This document shows, one piece after another, positions 26,201 through 37,000 of a DNA stretch of 64,000 bases. The position numbers and the translations under genes are program-made. The notes beneath the pieces are model-generated. The model was given only the letters and a program-made list of their open reading frames with translations. It did no database searches and was not told the DNA's origin. The stretch's first letter is position 1; each line of letters begins with the position of its first letter. The stretch spans positions 87,211,487 to 87,275,486 of the forward strand of contig OX457036.1 in NCBI GenBank assembly GCA_949752735.1, given 5' to 3'. This DNA is from Lumbricus terrestris (Eukaryota; Annelida; Clitellata; Crassiclitellata; Lumbricidae).

Positions 26201-26744
26201 TGGGTGGCCCTAATACCGGATATGTCATGCCTTCTGGATCTCCCCTTCTTAATCATTATGTAAAAGTATTATGTTCACCGCCATACTTGTATTTTGTTCT
26301 TTTGGTTCAGAAAAAAATAAAGAAAATAAAAATAAATTATTATTTTAATTGTCTGTTTGATGATATAAAGTTAGCCTGTCGATGATTGATTTTCCGCAGT
26401 TCCAGCATAAATCCTTGTTGTTATGTTGTGACATGCCTCTGTAAGTTTGGCTATGATGCTGTTCCGATCTTGTAGAAAATACAACCGCTTGGAGCCCAGT
26501 CCAACAAAAAATCTTCTGGACGAGTGGCCAACGTCTGACGAACTGTAACAGTCCATTCACCTGGAAGCCAAAGTCCAACGTTGCAGTGATTCCGTTTGTG
26601 TACCTCAACTGGGCAGCATCCCAACCGGACTGCGCCGGCAACTCAGAATTTTGTGTTGGCTTCGCTCCAATCCGCAATTACACCTGGAACGACTACCCCT
26701 GCTCGTTGTCTTGCTGCGTTTTATGCGAGTACGGACCGTTCTAG
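16943..26744 (+). CDS. Gene B: secreted PAN-Ig-Ig-C-type lectin protein
   Basis: Exons 16943-17251, 18641-18935, 20573-20866, 21309-21497 and 26476-26744; 451 residues, same phases as gene A. Ig2 and both lectin exons are identical in protein to gene A. Differences lie in the signal peptide (Ile-His to Met-Pro), the PAN domain (Ser-Ser-Lys to His-Ser-Thr, Phe to Val) and Ig1 (Ile to Val, Asp-Gly-Ile to Glu-Gly-Ser, Val to Ile, Met to Thr). B sits in the right-hand copy of the roughly 15.19-kb tandem duplication, and all its intronic transposons match those of A. Its TATA-like upstream sequence is intact, unlike that of A. The near-identity could also come from a duplicated haplotype in an assembly, but the flanks differ enough to favour a real duplication. 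Confidence 0.87.
18323..18470. mobile_element. hAT-like MITE in gene B intron 1
   Basis: Same insertion as at 3133-3279, inherited through the A/B duplication. One end mutated to CGCTCATG. Confidence 0.8.
18641..18935 (+). CDS. Gene B exon 2: Ig-like domain 1
   Basis: 295 bp, acceptor ATTGTAG, donor CTTG|GTAAAT. The four cysteines and the Trp are kept. The loop after the Trp reads HAEGSNATS where A has HADGINATS. Confidence 0.85.
19631..19861 (-). mobile_element. tRNA-derived SINE, gene B intron 2
   Basis: Duplicate of the SINE at 4440-4670. Confidence 0.65.
20573..20866 (+). CDS. Gene B exon 3: Ig-like domain 2
   Basis: 294 bp. I saw no base difference from gene A across this exon. Same TAG/CAG double acceptor. 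Confidence 0.8.
21309..21497 (+). CDS. Gene B exon 4: N-terminal half of CTLD
   Basis: 189 bp, indistinguishable from gene A exon 4. Donor AAAG|GTAATA. Confidence 0.87.
21602..22609. mobile_element. hAT (Charlie-like) relic, gene B intron 4
   Basis: Duplicate of 6411-7418. Confidence 0.5.
22180..22371. mobile_element. GTGCAGTTCTA-family MITE (gene B copy)
   Basis: Duplicate of 6989-7180. Confidence 0.6.
22621..23033 (+). mobile_element. LINE 3' end, gene B intron 4
   Basis: Duplicate of 7430-7842. Confidence 0.6.
23186..23321. repeat. Degenerate GGACGATTCGTCA minisatellite (gene B copy)
   Basis: Duplicate of 7995-8130. Confidence 0.65.
23399..23591. repeat. GTATAC-rich cluster (gene B copy)
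   Basis: Duplicate of 8208-8400. Confidence 0.45.
23606..24205. repeat. 20-bp satellite (gene B copy)
   Basis: Duplicate of 8415-9014, with one substitution noticed at 23679. Confidence 0.85.
24206..24523. mobile_element. hAT-like element in satellite (gene B copy)
   Basis: Duplicate of 9015-9332. Confidence 0.5.
24638..24921. mobile_element. Second hAT-like element (gene B copy)
   Basis: Duplicate of 9447-9730. Confidence 0.45.
24961..26341 (+). pseudogene. CR1-like LINE reverse-transcriptase relic, gene B intron 4
   Basis: Duplicate of 9770-11150 with the same disabling changes. Confidence 0.75.
26476..26744 (+). CDS. Gene B exon 5: C-terminal half of CTLD and stop
   Basis: 269 bp, same as gene A exon 5, with QPD, the Glu before Cys, and WND intact. 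Confidence 0.88.
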
Positions 26745-27119
26745 GAATACAGTCGGATCCGTTGCTTTAGCTGATCATTCGGTATATTTATATATACACA
26801 TTTATATATAATGTATGTAACTATGTAATTATATATAAGCGCCTTCTGGATGATCGTTAGTTCATCTCTCACTGATGATAAACATTAGAAAATAGGAGTG
26901 TTACTTGCGATAATTTCCCTCAATTTACTCTGAAGGACAATGCTGCATATAGTGTTTCAGACTTTGCCTTCTTGCTAGACGGGCATAATACTCTGCTGAA
27001 TATCCCCAACATAGAAAATGATCCCCTTTCATGACAGAATATAATCATTGTTATATTTCGTATGGTTGTGGTTTCGGCTCACAAGTTATCTCTGTAATTA
27101 TATTATAGTTAGGTTAGTT

Positions 27120-27125
27120 AATAAA
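27120..27125 (+). terminator. Gene B poly(A) signal candidate
   Basis: AATAAA at the position equivalent to gene A. Confidence 0.55.
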
Positions 27126-27585
27126 TGCCGCCTTTTCAATGTCGTTCTTTACGCTGGCAAACCGTAGGCAATGTCTAAGTCATCAATCTAGCTTCCACTT
27201 CAGAAGAATCTTTCTTCATTAATCCAGATTCTATTTAAGGAAGAATTATTTTCATAAATCCATCTCATGATATTGAAGCAAGGAATTATTTCCACCAATC
27301 CAACTTCCGCTCGATTTAAGCAGAATCTATTCATCGATCCAACTTCTATTTTCGCAAGAATTAGAATTGCTGGTTCCATAGTTTATTTCTTTAGAAGATG
27401 CTTTGCCTCTGGAGCAGAAACTCAGAGCATCATCTCACTGTTTAAAAACTTCAAAACCAAACCTCTGAAATCCCAGACCAGCGCTCTGACAAAGGCAATA
27501 TAGCGCGACCCTGATGATGTCACAACATTCAACTCAAAGAGGAATTAATCGATCACAAAAAGTAACCACCGTTGTACATGTATAC

Positions 27586-28021
27586 CTTATAAAGTAGCGA
27601 AGTAGTCCTACTAAGGGAATGGCGGTTAGGACCCCACTTAGTGACTGACATAATTGTAAATTTATGCATTCACTCACGCCACTTTTAATTAATTGTAGCA
27701 GCGGGATTGGACAATGGGCATTAGAGTGGTCCACGAGACAGTGGTAAAAAAAATCATCTTTATCAGAACTAGTCTCCACAAGTCTAAATCTGTTCTACTT
27801 CTTTTAAGTGAGATGTGGACCAAATTTAAAGCAGATTGGAGGATTTTTAGAGGGCGCTCATGGTAAAACAATCTATGCAAAATAGGGTCTTCCATGTCAG
27901 GTCAACAAGACCTTCCCACCTACAATTTTAATTTTTGCTGAGAATTTACCATCTGTTTGTCCACCATTTTGAGGCACAGATACAAAATTTTATTGAGATA
28001 TTTGGAAAACTGACTTAGATA
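27586..28021. other. Spacer after gene B
   Basis: Unique noncoding sequence between the end of A/B homology and the Helitron. Nothing recognised. Confidence 0.4.
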
Positions 28022-29176
28022 TCTATATAAATAAAGAGAAGATTCTGTCTGTCTGTGTGTCTGTTTGACCGGGATGCATTTTCACAGTTTTTGAGCTTTT
28101 CACTCCAAAACTTCACTACTGTTTAGGTCTCGGCATGAGACACCCCAACGAGGGGTTGGCGATTTTCTACGACCACGGGGGCCAGGCTGGGGGGCGAAAC
28201 CCACCAAAAATTTTCACTTTTTTTCAGCAAATCCTCTGAAACTTTGCACCTAGACAGAGGACCATCAGAGCCACCCGGTGGAGTGGTTGGCGAATCTCTA
28301 CCACCATGGAGGCCACGGTGGGGTTGCGAAAACCATAATTTTCGCTATAAATTTTCATTCCCTTGCCATAGTTTTACAGTTAGACAGATTTTTCGCGGGC
28401 CACCTCGTCTCTACTCAGCCCACACCTCGGCCCGCAGGGCCCGGGTGGGGCATGGGTGGGGGTGGGGGGGGCGTGGGGCGGTGGAATAGAAATTTTTCCA
28501 GAAAACCGAAATTTCACGGGTGGCGTACCGGTCGAGGTCGGAGCGTGGTGTGGTGGGTGGGATGGGATGGGGTGGGGTGGGGGATGGTGGTGGGGGGAAT
28601 TTTCAGAATCCTCAAATTTCACGGGTGGCGTACCTGTGGAGGTCGGAGTGTAGTGTGGTGTGATGGGGGTCGGGGGTGGTGGGTGGGGATGAAGGGTGGA
28701 GGTGGGGACGGGTGGGGTGGGTTGGGCTGAGGTGGGGTGGGGTGAGGGATGGAGAGTGGTGGGTGGGGTGTGAGGGGAGTGTGTGGGGGTGGGATTTGGG
28801 GAGGGGTGGGGTGGCGGGTGGGGGTGGGGTGGGGTGGTGGGCGGGGTGGGGTGGGTGGGGAGGAGTGGAGTGGAGAGTGTCAAGAAGTGGGCGGTGGGGT
28901 GGGGAGGGTAAGGATGGGGTGGGTGGGAAGTGGGTGTGGAGGGGTGGGGCTGGGGGCGAAGGTGGGGAGGGGTGTGGGATATGGGGGGATTGGAGGTGGG
29001 GTGGGTGTGGGGGAAATTTTTTCGAAAGCCCATATTTTACGGGTGGCATATTGGTGGAGGTCGGAGTGCAGTGGGGTGTTGTGGGGTGGGGTGTGATGCG
29101 GTGGAGTGTGGTGTGGTTGTGGCCGGGAGCGGGTCGTATCCTAAATTTCCCGGGCAACACCAGGTACCCCAGCTAG
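28022..29176 (+). mobile_element. Non-autonomous Helitron with G-rich core
   Basis: The 5' end TCTATATAAATAAAG then CTGTCTGTCTG matches animal Helitron left ends. The 3' end CCCGGGCAACACCAGGTACC followed by CTAG (29173-29176) matches the typical hairpin and CTAG terminus. The interior at about 28440-29130 is an imperfect GGGGTGGG-type minisatellite with three TTTnACGGGTGGCgTA phrases (28511, 28617, 29035). The left flank is A as expected; the right flank is A, not T. No Rep/helicase coding. Confidence 0.8.
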
Positions 29177-30019
29177 AACCATATAAATGGGAGCAGCTAG
29201 GTGAAAATTTGCATCGAATTGAACGAAATGTTTTCTGGAGCCACATTCAACATGAAATAACTCAAGAAGTGGAGCAGATAGAAGCACGAGGTTCCCACTG
29301 CTGCTGCAGAAAGTTGGTGGTGACCAACAAGCCCATTATAATGACTGTCTTCTGAATATAGACTTTGCAGGAGAGCTGCCAATATGCCTTATCATAACTC
29401 GAAAACTGCATTTTCTTGAATTTACCTTACCGATATGAGAAACAGCAACTGCAATAAATGTGCCATGGTGCCTGTTCATATTCGGATGTCGCAAGTAATT
29501 GGCTACTGCTGGATGCACTTGACTTTGGTGTTTAATTGCAAATGAAGTGATACGGACGTGCCTAACTTTGTTCAACTGGTGATCGGGAGTCAATTTTGCC
29601 GTTGCTCAGTGGATATTGTTGTAATATTGGCAAAGACAATTAAGACGTACTTGTTTAGAACTGTCCGGGACCTATGCCAACTCACTCTCTACGGAGCTGT
29701 TAGTTTATGGGAAGAGCATGGAGTGCGGAATTATAGACATTCCAGATGTCAATGTTGTACGACGCTTGTAACATGTATAACGACACTGCCATATTATCAA
29801 AGATGCTTAGTGTCGCCCTCCTCCTTTATCCAGGCTTGGGACTTGCACTAGCAGAGAACAACCAGTGGCGGGGTTATGTTGTACAGCGGATTGCTCCGTC
29901 CGTCCACGTAAACGGTACGTGCGTATTTCCTTTTCATGTAAGCCTATGAACATGAACAATTCATGTAGGCGTATACCGTTGTATTGAACCATTGCGAACG
30001 TTTGATGTTCGTCCCTTTG
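29177..30019. other. Spacer with unidentified ORF remnants
   Basis: The minus strand carries two short open frames (29197-29382, 29336-29593; the latter has NRHHGTFIAVAVSH and KCSFRVMIRHIGSSPAKS, which look protein-like), possibly a broken transposon gene. I do not recognise the family. Confidence 0.3.
29803..29914 (+). CDS. Possible signal-peptide exon, unassigned
   Basis: The ATG begins MLSVALLLYPGLGLALAENN, a plausible signal peptide, then about 17 residues to a good donor, AACG|GTACGT, at 29915. No partner exon was found downstream before gene C, and the frame is open further upstream (from 29746). It may be chance or an orphan exon. Confidence 0.2.
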
Positions 30020-30145
30020 CATGATTGTCGCCCTTTTGTTTGCTCGCTTATTTGATCGGCGCCATTTTGAACAGGAGTTTTTATTATCGACGCCCTTTTG
30101 AAATCGTCCTTTTTATGGTCGCCCTTTTGATAGTGAATCGTCCCG
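30020..30145. repeat. Degenerate TCGCCCTTTTGA phrase repeat
   Basis: GTCGCCCTTTTG, GACGCCCTTTTGAAATCGTCC, GGTCGCCCTTTTGA and GAATCGTCCCGACG recur with variable spacing. Similar in style to the GGACGATTCGTCA array at 7995. Confidence 0.5.
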
Positions 30146-30948
30146 ACGCTGCACCGCGTGAAGAGACCTGCACACAAGAAACGCAGTTCTTTAGTCGATA
30201 CGAAGTCAGTGCAGGAACTCAGTGCAGCACTTCACAACGCAGTGTGATCGGGCATTCAACGGCTTCCTTTTGATCTCTCACAAATCACTGTTCTCGTCGT
30301 CAGACTTTCGAGACTCAACGCCCTAACACTGCTCCGACCAATCTCTGAGGTGACAATGACGGTGCAGGATTCCACCAGCAGTCTATATATATATATTCTC
30401 CAAGTCAATGTTTAACTGCGCTATTATAGGCTATCTGCCGACATGGCTTTGACATTGTCAGGAACCGCGCTAATGCAGTGTCAATCGATTAGCGGAAACT
30501 TCTGTGCATGTCAATTTTCTTAAACAGCTTTCCCCTAAAAACATTTCTTCAAAATTTAATGGTTTATTTCTTTTCAATATAACGTTTAAACAGAAAAAAT
30601 CGGACGCTAATTTAACAAATTGCTGTTGACAATTGTTATAATAAGAACTTAATAAGAACTTATAAGTACCATGTTGCATAGGTCTATTATAGTCGGGCAG
30701 TTTTCAAGTCACATTGTTTTCGACGTTGTTTTCGTTGCAGGTCCCTAATAGGCCTACTGTGCTGGAATAATACAAGAATTGAACAGAAGTTTCGCTCCAA
30801 TTTAAAGGCATCGTGTGGTGTCTGAGTGCGATGCATTAACAGAATTGTTTGCATGGATCAATTTACCAAGATGAACATTACCAGTTTCAAACAATTCATA
30901 AGAACACAAATAACAGAAAACATAAATCACAAGGTTGCAACCGTGCCA

Positions 30949-31036
30949 GACGCATGCTCAGACGCATGCTCAGGCGCATGCTCAGGCTCAGGCGCATGCT
31001 CAGGCGCATGCTTAGGCGCATGCTCAGGCGCATGCT
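30949..31036. repeat. 12-bp minisatellite CAGGCGCATGCT
   Basis: About seven units, each with a GCATGC palindrome. Located in the 5' flank of gene C. Confidence 0.8.
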
Positions 31037-31079
31037 CTGTGTACTTTAGCTGCTACCTAGAAAATGTAGGAAGAGCTAA

Positions 31080-31165
31080 ACCCACGGGGCTCTACGGTAT
31101 TCGAACCGTGTACCGTAAGCACTTCAAGTCAGACTTCAAGTCAAGTCATTATACTAATGATGTCC
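31080..31165 (-). pseudogene. tRNA-like relic upstream of gene C
   Basis: Minus strand: TTAGTATAATGAC (A box) and CGGTTCGAATACCG (B box/T arm). The middle is expanded by a duplicated ACTTCAAGTC. Homologous to 14916-14987. Confidence 0.4.
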
Positions 31166-32523
31166 AGCCCATGAGCACGAACATTGATCGTTAAACCCTA
31201 CTGTGCCCTATTTTTTTACCAAACGTGGATCTGTAGAGACGGTCCACTTACACGCACAAGTCAATACCTCCTCTCCTAACAAATAATCACAGCCGTAGTC
31301 GTCATCTTTCCAAATTGTGTAGAGATTCGCCGTCAACAGACAACATTATTATTAGGCTACAGGGACGCCGTAAATTACTGCTTTGTTGGAAGACGTCAAC
31401 ATTTTTATCTCCACAAAGGTCGCAAACTAGGCCTACACGGAGACCGGCGCACACAGCAGGAAGGACATCATAACAACGAAGTGCGAAATAATTGCATGCA
31501 GCAGAAGAATTCAAGCCGTCAAGAGTTGTTTTGTGACGTTTGCTGTTGGTTTTTAATGATTCGGCGAAAGAGACTTAGCCTCTCCTCTACGCATCGCAAT
31601 TGACCTAAATAATTATTCTCATAGACATAAAACCAGCCACTCATTTTTGGTTTATGTCATTCGAAATTGTGATAGCACTTAATTTGGTAGACCATTTAGT
31701 TCAAACATAGCTATAACTCACAGTCTTCGTAGCCGCATCGACAACGTTTACGGTATGCACACGCTTTTAAAATTATATAGGGCCTAGGCCTTTTTTGACT
31801 GTAGGCCTGTAACCGCAAAAACCATTTGAGCGGAATGACAACTGCGTAGTCCAATTTTATGGCACTAGGCAACCTTATAGTAGTTAAATACTGGGATTGT
31901 CTTTTCATAACATTAATTTTGGAAGAATTTATAGGCCCAGTTGATTTTTGCAACTGCCACAGGATATTAGGCTTATGAGCGTGATTAGCTACGTGACATC
32001 AAATTTACATGTCAATGTCGGACTCGGCTTGTGACTTATTTAATCTACAATTATTCCTTTGATCGAAAATATTATTTAGCCATAATATTAACAATATGTA
32101 CTTTAATATGCTATCGAAATTTGTCTGTGTAATTTGAAAGTTTCCTAGGGATAATGGCACAAACAGCATAGATTAAGATAGCGTGGCTCGTACTTTTGTT
32201 TTTAAAAGTAGCACAAACCTCTCAAAGGTATCCCAATGTATTTTGTTCTCAGATCGGATTGTGGTCATTGTGACAGGCTTCATTATCCATAATGTTTTGT
32301 CGCTAATGGATGACGTTTTGTCAATTTCTTTCTGACTTGTCTTTCATCACCGCCAGTGGCTGTTGACGCTGATATTGACGTTGAAGTATTTAGGCCTATT
32401 GTATGAGTCAATGATTCGTGCTGCGCTTGCAAGCAGTCGGATGTCTACCGTCAGTTATTCAGTAGTGTCTCTGCAAAGGTTCTCACGACAAGCGACTTGA
32501 CAACCAACTCCAACACATTCACT

Positions 32524-32612
32524 GATTTATTGATTCATCTCAAAATTTTGTATAGCGCCTCTTCAGGAAGGCTACTTAGAGGCGCTCCCAGCCCAGTCAC
32601 GGCTAACAAGAT
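32524..32612 (-). mobile_element. SINE 3' fragment
   Basis: TATAGCGCCTCTTC then AGAGGCGCTCCCAG, the tail portion of the SINE family seen complete at 35728. The A-flank sequence is uninterrupted here. Confidence 0.55.
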
Positions 32613-32877
32613 TGGCCTTGAGCAACTGATAGGAAACAACACAAATTATTCCAAGGTAGTAAGCGCAGTGCAAGCGGGAGTCCATTCCACGTGGACGGGC
32701 TGCGGTTATGCGGTCACAGTATATCGACCATGTAAAAAGTCTCACTGTGTAGACTTCGATGCGCTAAAAACAGCCAGTTATACACTTATTTTGACAGGTG
32801 GCGTTAGGGTCATCGGAGTTATTGAACAAGTCGAACAAAGTAAAGAAGATAATAAAATTTTAATGATTTTTGTAGGT

Positions 32878-33088
32878 CAGTGTTTTTTTAACGTGCAGTT
32901 CTACACAAAATATGCAGCTCTAAATGGATTTGTTCAGTTTTAGAAGCACTTCTGTCACAAGTTCTGTGCAGTTAAAACTAGCAAAAAAGGTCATTGTCAT
33001 CCGATTGAAAGTAATATAGCCTACCATGGAGGATGGGAAGGGAAAGAAGGGGTTGTGCAGTTCTAAAAATTCCTTTAAAACAGCCCTG
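32878..33088. mobile_element. GTGCAGTTCTA-family MITE with 8-bp duplication
   Basis: Ends CAGTGTTTTTTTAA and TTTAAAACAGCCCTG. Perfect flanking duplication TTGTAGGT (32870-32877, 33089-33096). The A and B flanks have the empty site. Confidence 0.8.
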
Positions 33089-33775
33089 TTGTAGGTTATA
33101 AGACAGGTCCAGAGTAAATAGGTAGATGAAGGATTCAGCTTTTCCGGAGAAAATTTCAGAGATTGGATCGCGTGCGTCAGCGACCAAGGGAATTGGTCAA
33201 GACGAGATTGAGATTTTAGCCAGACAGAGAGGACAGATTTGCCATCGGTGATAAGGCACGAGAACCATGTTGTCCGGAGTTTAGTTCCGGCAGAGAGTGA
33301 AAAATCAATAGCAATTTTCGCCCCAACCGAATATTTTAAGCTTCCAAGGAAAGACGATAAAACTATAATAGGAAGAGTTTTATATAGAAACCAGCAAGGA
33401 AACCTTTCTCATAAGAACAATTTTTACTAGCAAACAATATTATTTTATGTAACCAGTAGGCTTACCTGGATGCATTGTGACATCCATGCATAAGAATTGT
33501 CAGCAAACGAGGATACGTTACCATAAATATTATTATAGATATAACAAATGACCTGTACGACCTAGAGTCCTTCAACTGCACATCGCCGTTGGCAGAATAG
33601 CCTAACATTTAATATTAATGAAGAACTTCGATTTCTACATGGTCTCCTCACAATACATCGAGAGAAATACTTAAAATAACATAAATTTCAGATAGCGTCA
33701 ATTTCCTTAGGATGTCGTAGAGACGTAGATGATAACGTGAAATGCTACACTGTGTTGTAGAATACTGACGGGGCA

Positions 33776-34084
33776 ATGCATCTTTTAATCATGCCCATAG
33801 TTTCTCTTGCCTTCAATGTCATTTGCATCAAGTATTCTGATGCAGCTGTGGGGAAAGCGTTTTCTCTGGTTATTCCGGATGGTAATGATGGAAGGACGTG
33901 CGCTATTGACGTTCCATCCAAAGAAGAATTTCGTTCTGACTTCATCCAATGCGGGGCTTCATGCACAGTGGAACCTACCTGCATTTACTTCAGCTACACA
34001 GAGGAAACGCAGAGGTGTCTGATCTTCGATTCTTTGCCTACAACATTTGCATTAGTTGATTCCTGCAACACATACAGATTCTTG
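33776..34084 (+). CDS. Gene C exon 1: signal peptide + PAN-like domain
   Basis: 103 codons, donor TTG|GTCAGT. Six cysteines kept. Local changes include VEPTC, LIFDSLPTTFAL and TYRFL. Confidence 0.85.
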
Positions 34085-37000
34085 GTCAGTATCGCTTATC
34101 AGTTACATAACTTACATTATCTGATAGCCTCTCACAATAGGCATAAATTATTCAGCACTGCATTGAATGCTCCTCGCAAAAGATAAAGTATAATACAGTG
34201 TTAAATGCCACTATCTTATGAGCAGGTCTACTAATATGTCAACACGTTACTTGCCCCACGTTTCCAGAAACGTGTCTTGTAGGCCTGTTTTTAAAGAGTA
34301 GCCTATTATAGGCCTGCTTATAGCCTACATAATATTAATGCAGCATATAAGTTTATAATAGCCTATTTATGGAAATATTGTATATCCTAACTTAGCTCTC
34401 AAACACAACCTAACCAGAAAGTTATTGGCTAAAATAATCGCTAGTTACTATTATTTTCCATCACTATAATTGTCGAAGTCAGGATCGCAAGCAGTTTGCA
34501 TAAACAACTCAAGGCTTCGTATAGTGAATCAAAATTTATTTTAAATTGCTGTATATTAGGAATAACACAACGACACGAGTTCCACAAAAATCATGGTTTT
34601 GCTTCTATGGAATTGGATACCCGATCTAACTGAATCCTCGATTCTCAATCGGTCTAGAACTCTAGGTCTTAGTATTCAACCATGCGTTCGTGGTCATTAT
34701 CTTCGTCTTAAAATTCCGGTCTTGCTTCCCGCACTGGCTGTTTATTACATCTTGTAGATACCAGAAATCTCTCCGCAAGATGTCGAAGCATTCGTCGGAT
34801 TCCATACAAAACTTGAATGTCGGAGATCATCGCTACTGGCTGAATGGACGCATGCGGACGCGGGCAATACAACATTGAAAGTCATAGTCACACGCTGCCA
34901 GGTGGTGGACGAATATACCGACCTGTATGCAGTCGATAGAAGTGACCTCAGTTGCAATCTAATCATCAACAATATTACAATGGAACATGGAGGATTGTAC
35001 GCCTGCAGAGATCAAATGTCAACAGAAGCACCATCGACAGCAGAAGTTTTTGGTAAATTTAGGTCTACGCATAATTCTAAATCTGCACAGTCATACACTG
35101 AATTGCTTTTAGACCAGGATAAATTTAGGTTCACGTCGTAAAGAGAACAAGATTATTGTAGACTTCTGGTGCCTCATATTGACCATTTTGTGATGTAAAA
35201 GATGTACCAGTAATTTGAAACTTGAAATATCGCCGCTCACAGCAATGACCATTAAGTAACGCGTCCAGTATGAAAAACGCAAAAGAAGAAAATGTTTTGA
35301 CGAGAGACAGAGATGCAGAAATAGAGAAGAGAGATTGGAAAGCGTGAAGGAGCTGCCCATGCCATTCCATGGGTTGATCAATGGTGGTACATAATCTTGT
35401 TTTGGCCAAAGTGGTTCTTGATCGCGGTATACAAAGACATCATTCCGGTTTTAAAGGAGAAGCAACAGAATGAAGAGAGCGAATGAGTAATCAGTTTCTG
35501 AATGGTCTTGACAATTTATCAGGGTCTCAGAGGTCTTGGAGTGATTACATTAAGATGAATTGACTTAGGCGTGATTGATAATAATGATGAACTGGGAACA
35601 ATCTGATGTAAAGTCTATTTTTAGATACAACTTACAAGAGTAATATGGGAATATAACATCGATGACTTTAGGTAACATATTTAACCAAGCCAGGGATTTA
35701 ATTTCAAGTGGTGGATCTCAAATGTGGGGTGCGGTGGTGTAGTGGTGGCGTCGTCGCCTTGAATCCGGAAGGTTCGAGGTTCAAATCCACCTCAAGTCGC
35801 CGCGTAGGAACCCTGGGCAAGTCCTTCGCTCACAATTGCTCAGCGCTTCGCGTGAAACTCCGATCCAGTGCCCGCTCTGCAGTGGGGAGCGCCTCTGTGT
35901 AGAGTGCTTGAAGGGGCGCTATAACAAGTGCACAAACAAACAAAACAAATCCGACTGGATTCAGGCCTACTTGAATTTGTTTGAACACTGCGATTGTCTA
36001 ATTAGGCAATTTTTGGCTTCGACGGTTTTAGCGATTATTTCGCTTAAATTGGGAGCAAATTGTTAAAGCACCACCACCTAGGCTATATAATAATGGAATA
36101 GAAACATGCTTTGATATCTTTCTCAGCAGGAATCCAAAGATTCAATTTTACATGAAGGAACGATGAAAACTGTATGTACTCACAGTAGCTGATCAAAGTC
36201 TTGTAAAATTATTATTGTCTAGTATGTCTATGTATATTCAGTACACATCAGATCTGTCGTCTTCTTTTATCCAGCGATGGTGATTCAAGATGGAAGTCTC
36301 ACTACAGGAAATGTGGATGGCGTCTATTTTTTTGATGAATTAAATCTTACACAACTGCAAAATAAAGCACTATTGAAACTTATCTTATTCTTGAATACAT
36401 AAGTCCACTCCATTAGAACCATTCAGGTCCTCATTATGATCTTTTACTCAATATAATTTGCTAGCTTCTGCTATGTAGTTTTAGCCCCGAGCTGCAATAC
36501 AAGTGCTTCTAATGGTACCATGCTGATTGGAGCATCCGTGAAGTTGACGTGCACCGTGAACTACTTTAGCAACCTGGTGCCATCTGTTGAATGGAGGGAT
36601 TTCATGAACCAAGTTGTCATGAACGCAACAACGAATGTTACAGCCTCGAATATCACATCAAGCATTTCAATGCTTGCGTTTGTTCCAGTTGTCAAAGGGT
36701 TCACGTTCGTAACGTATATGTCAACTGCACCAACTTACAAGTACATGTGGACATCCAGCAATGTTATGGTCCGTAAGTTGCCAACATCATCCATCTTGCG
36801 CTATATTCTATTTGCAGATGATTCCAATGTATTCTTATCGCACGCCTCCTATGACCAGCTTCTCCAGCTGGTCAATCGTGAATTAATATAAGATAGTGAT
36901 TGGTTTAAGGCAATACATTTTCGTTGAACCTATCTCAAACTAATTATAATATATTTCGTTCAAATTGAAACTAATACCTATAACAGATAATGAGCTGCTT

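Larger units (their letters stand above)
15456..27585 (+). repeat. Right copy of the ~15.2-kb A/B tandem duplication
   Basis: Counterpart of 1-12400 with gene B. About 4740-12100 of A and its counterpart are nearly identical (I noticed one substitution, A 8488), whereas the 5' 3.8 kb and the last 0.4 kb show many substitutions and indels. Confidence 0.9.
31320..33759. other. 5' flank of gene C
   Basis: Collinear with the A and B flanks from GATTCGCCGTC onward, but with a SINE fragment near 32530 and a MITE at 32878-33088 that A and B lack. No coding gene. Confidence 0.6.

Noticed and set aside
28380..29033. 217-codon proline/histidine-rich open frame on the minus strand
   Set aside because: It is the translation of the GGGGTGGG minisatellite inside the Helitron; all frames there are open because of low complexity.
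32497..32943. 148-codon open frame upstream of gene C
   Set aside because: It spans a SINE fragment and the start of a MITE, and homologous positions in the A and B flanks are not open.
29803..33776. Joining the signal-peptide-like exon at 29803 to gene C
   Set aside because: Gene C exon 1 has its own signal peptide and start, and the phase and distance give no support.
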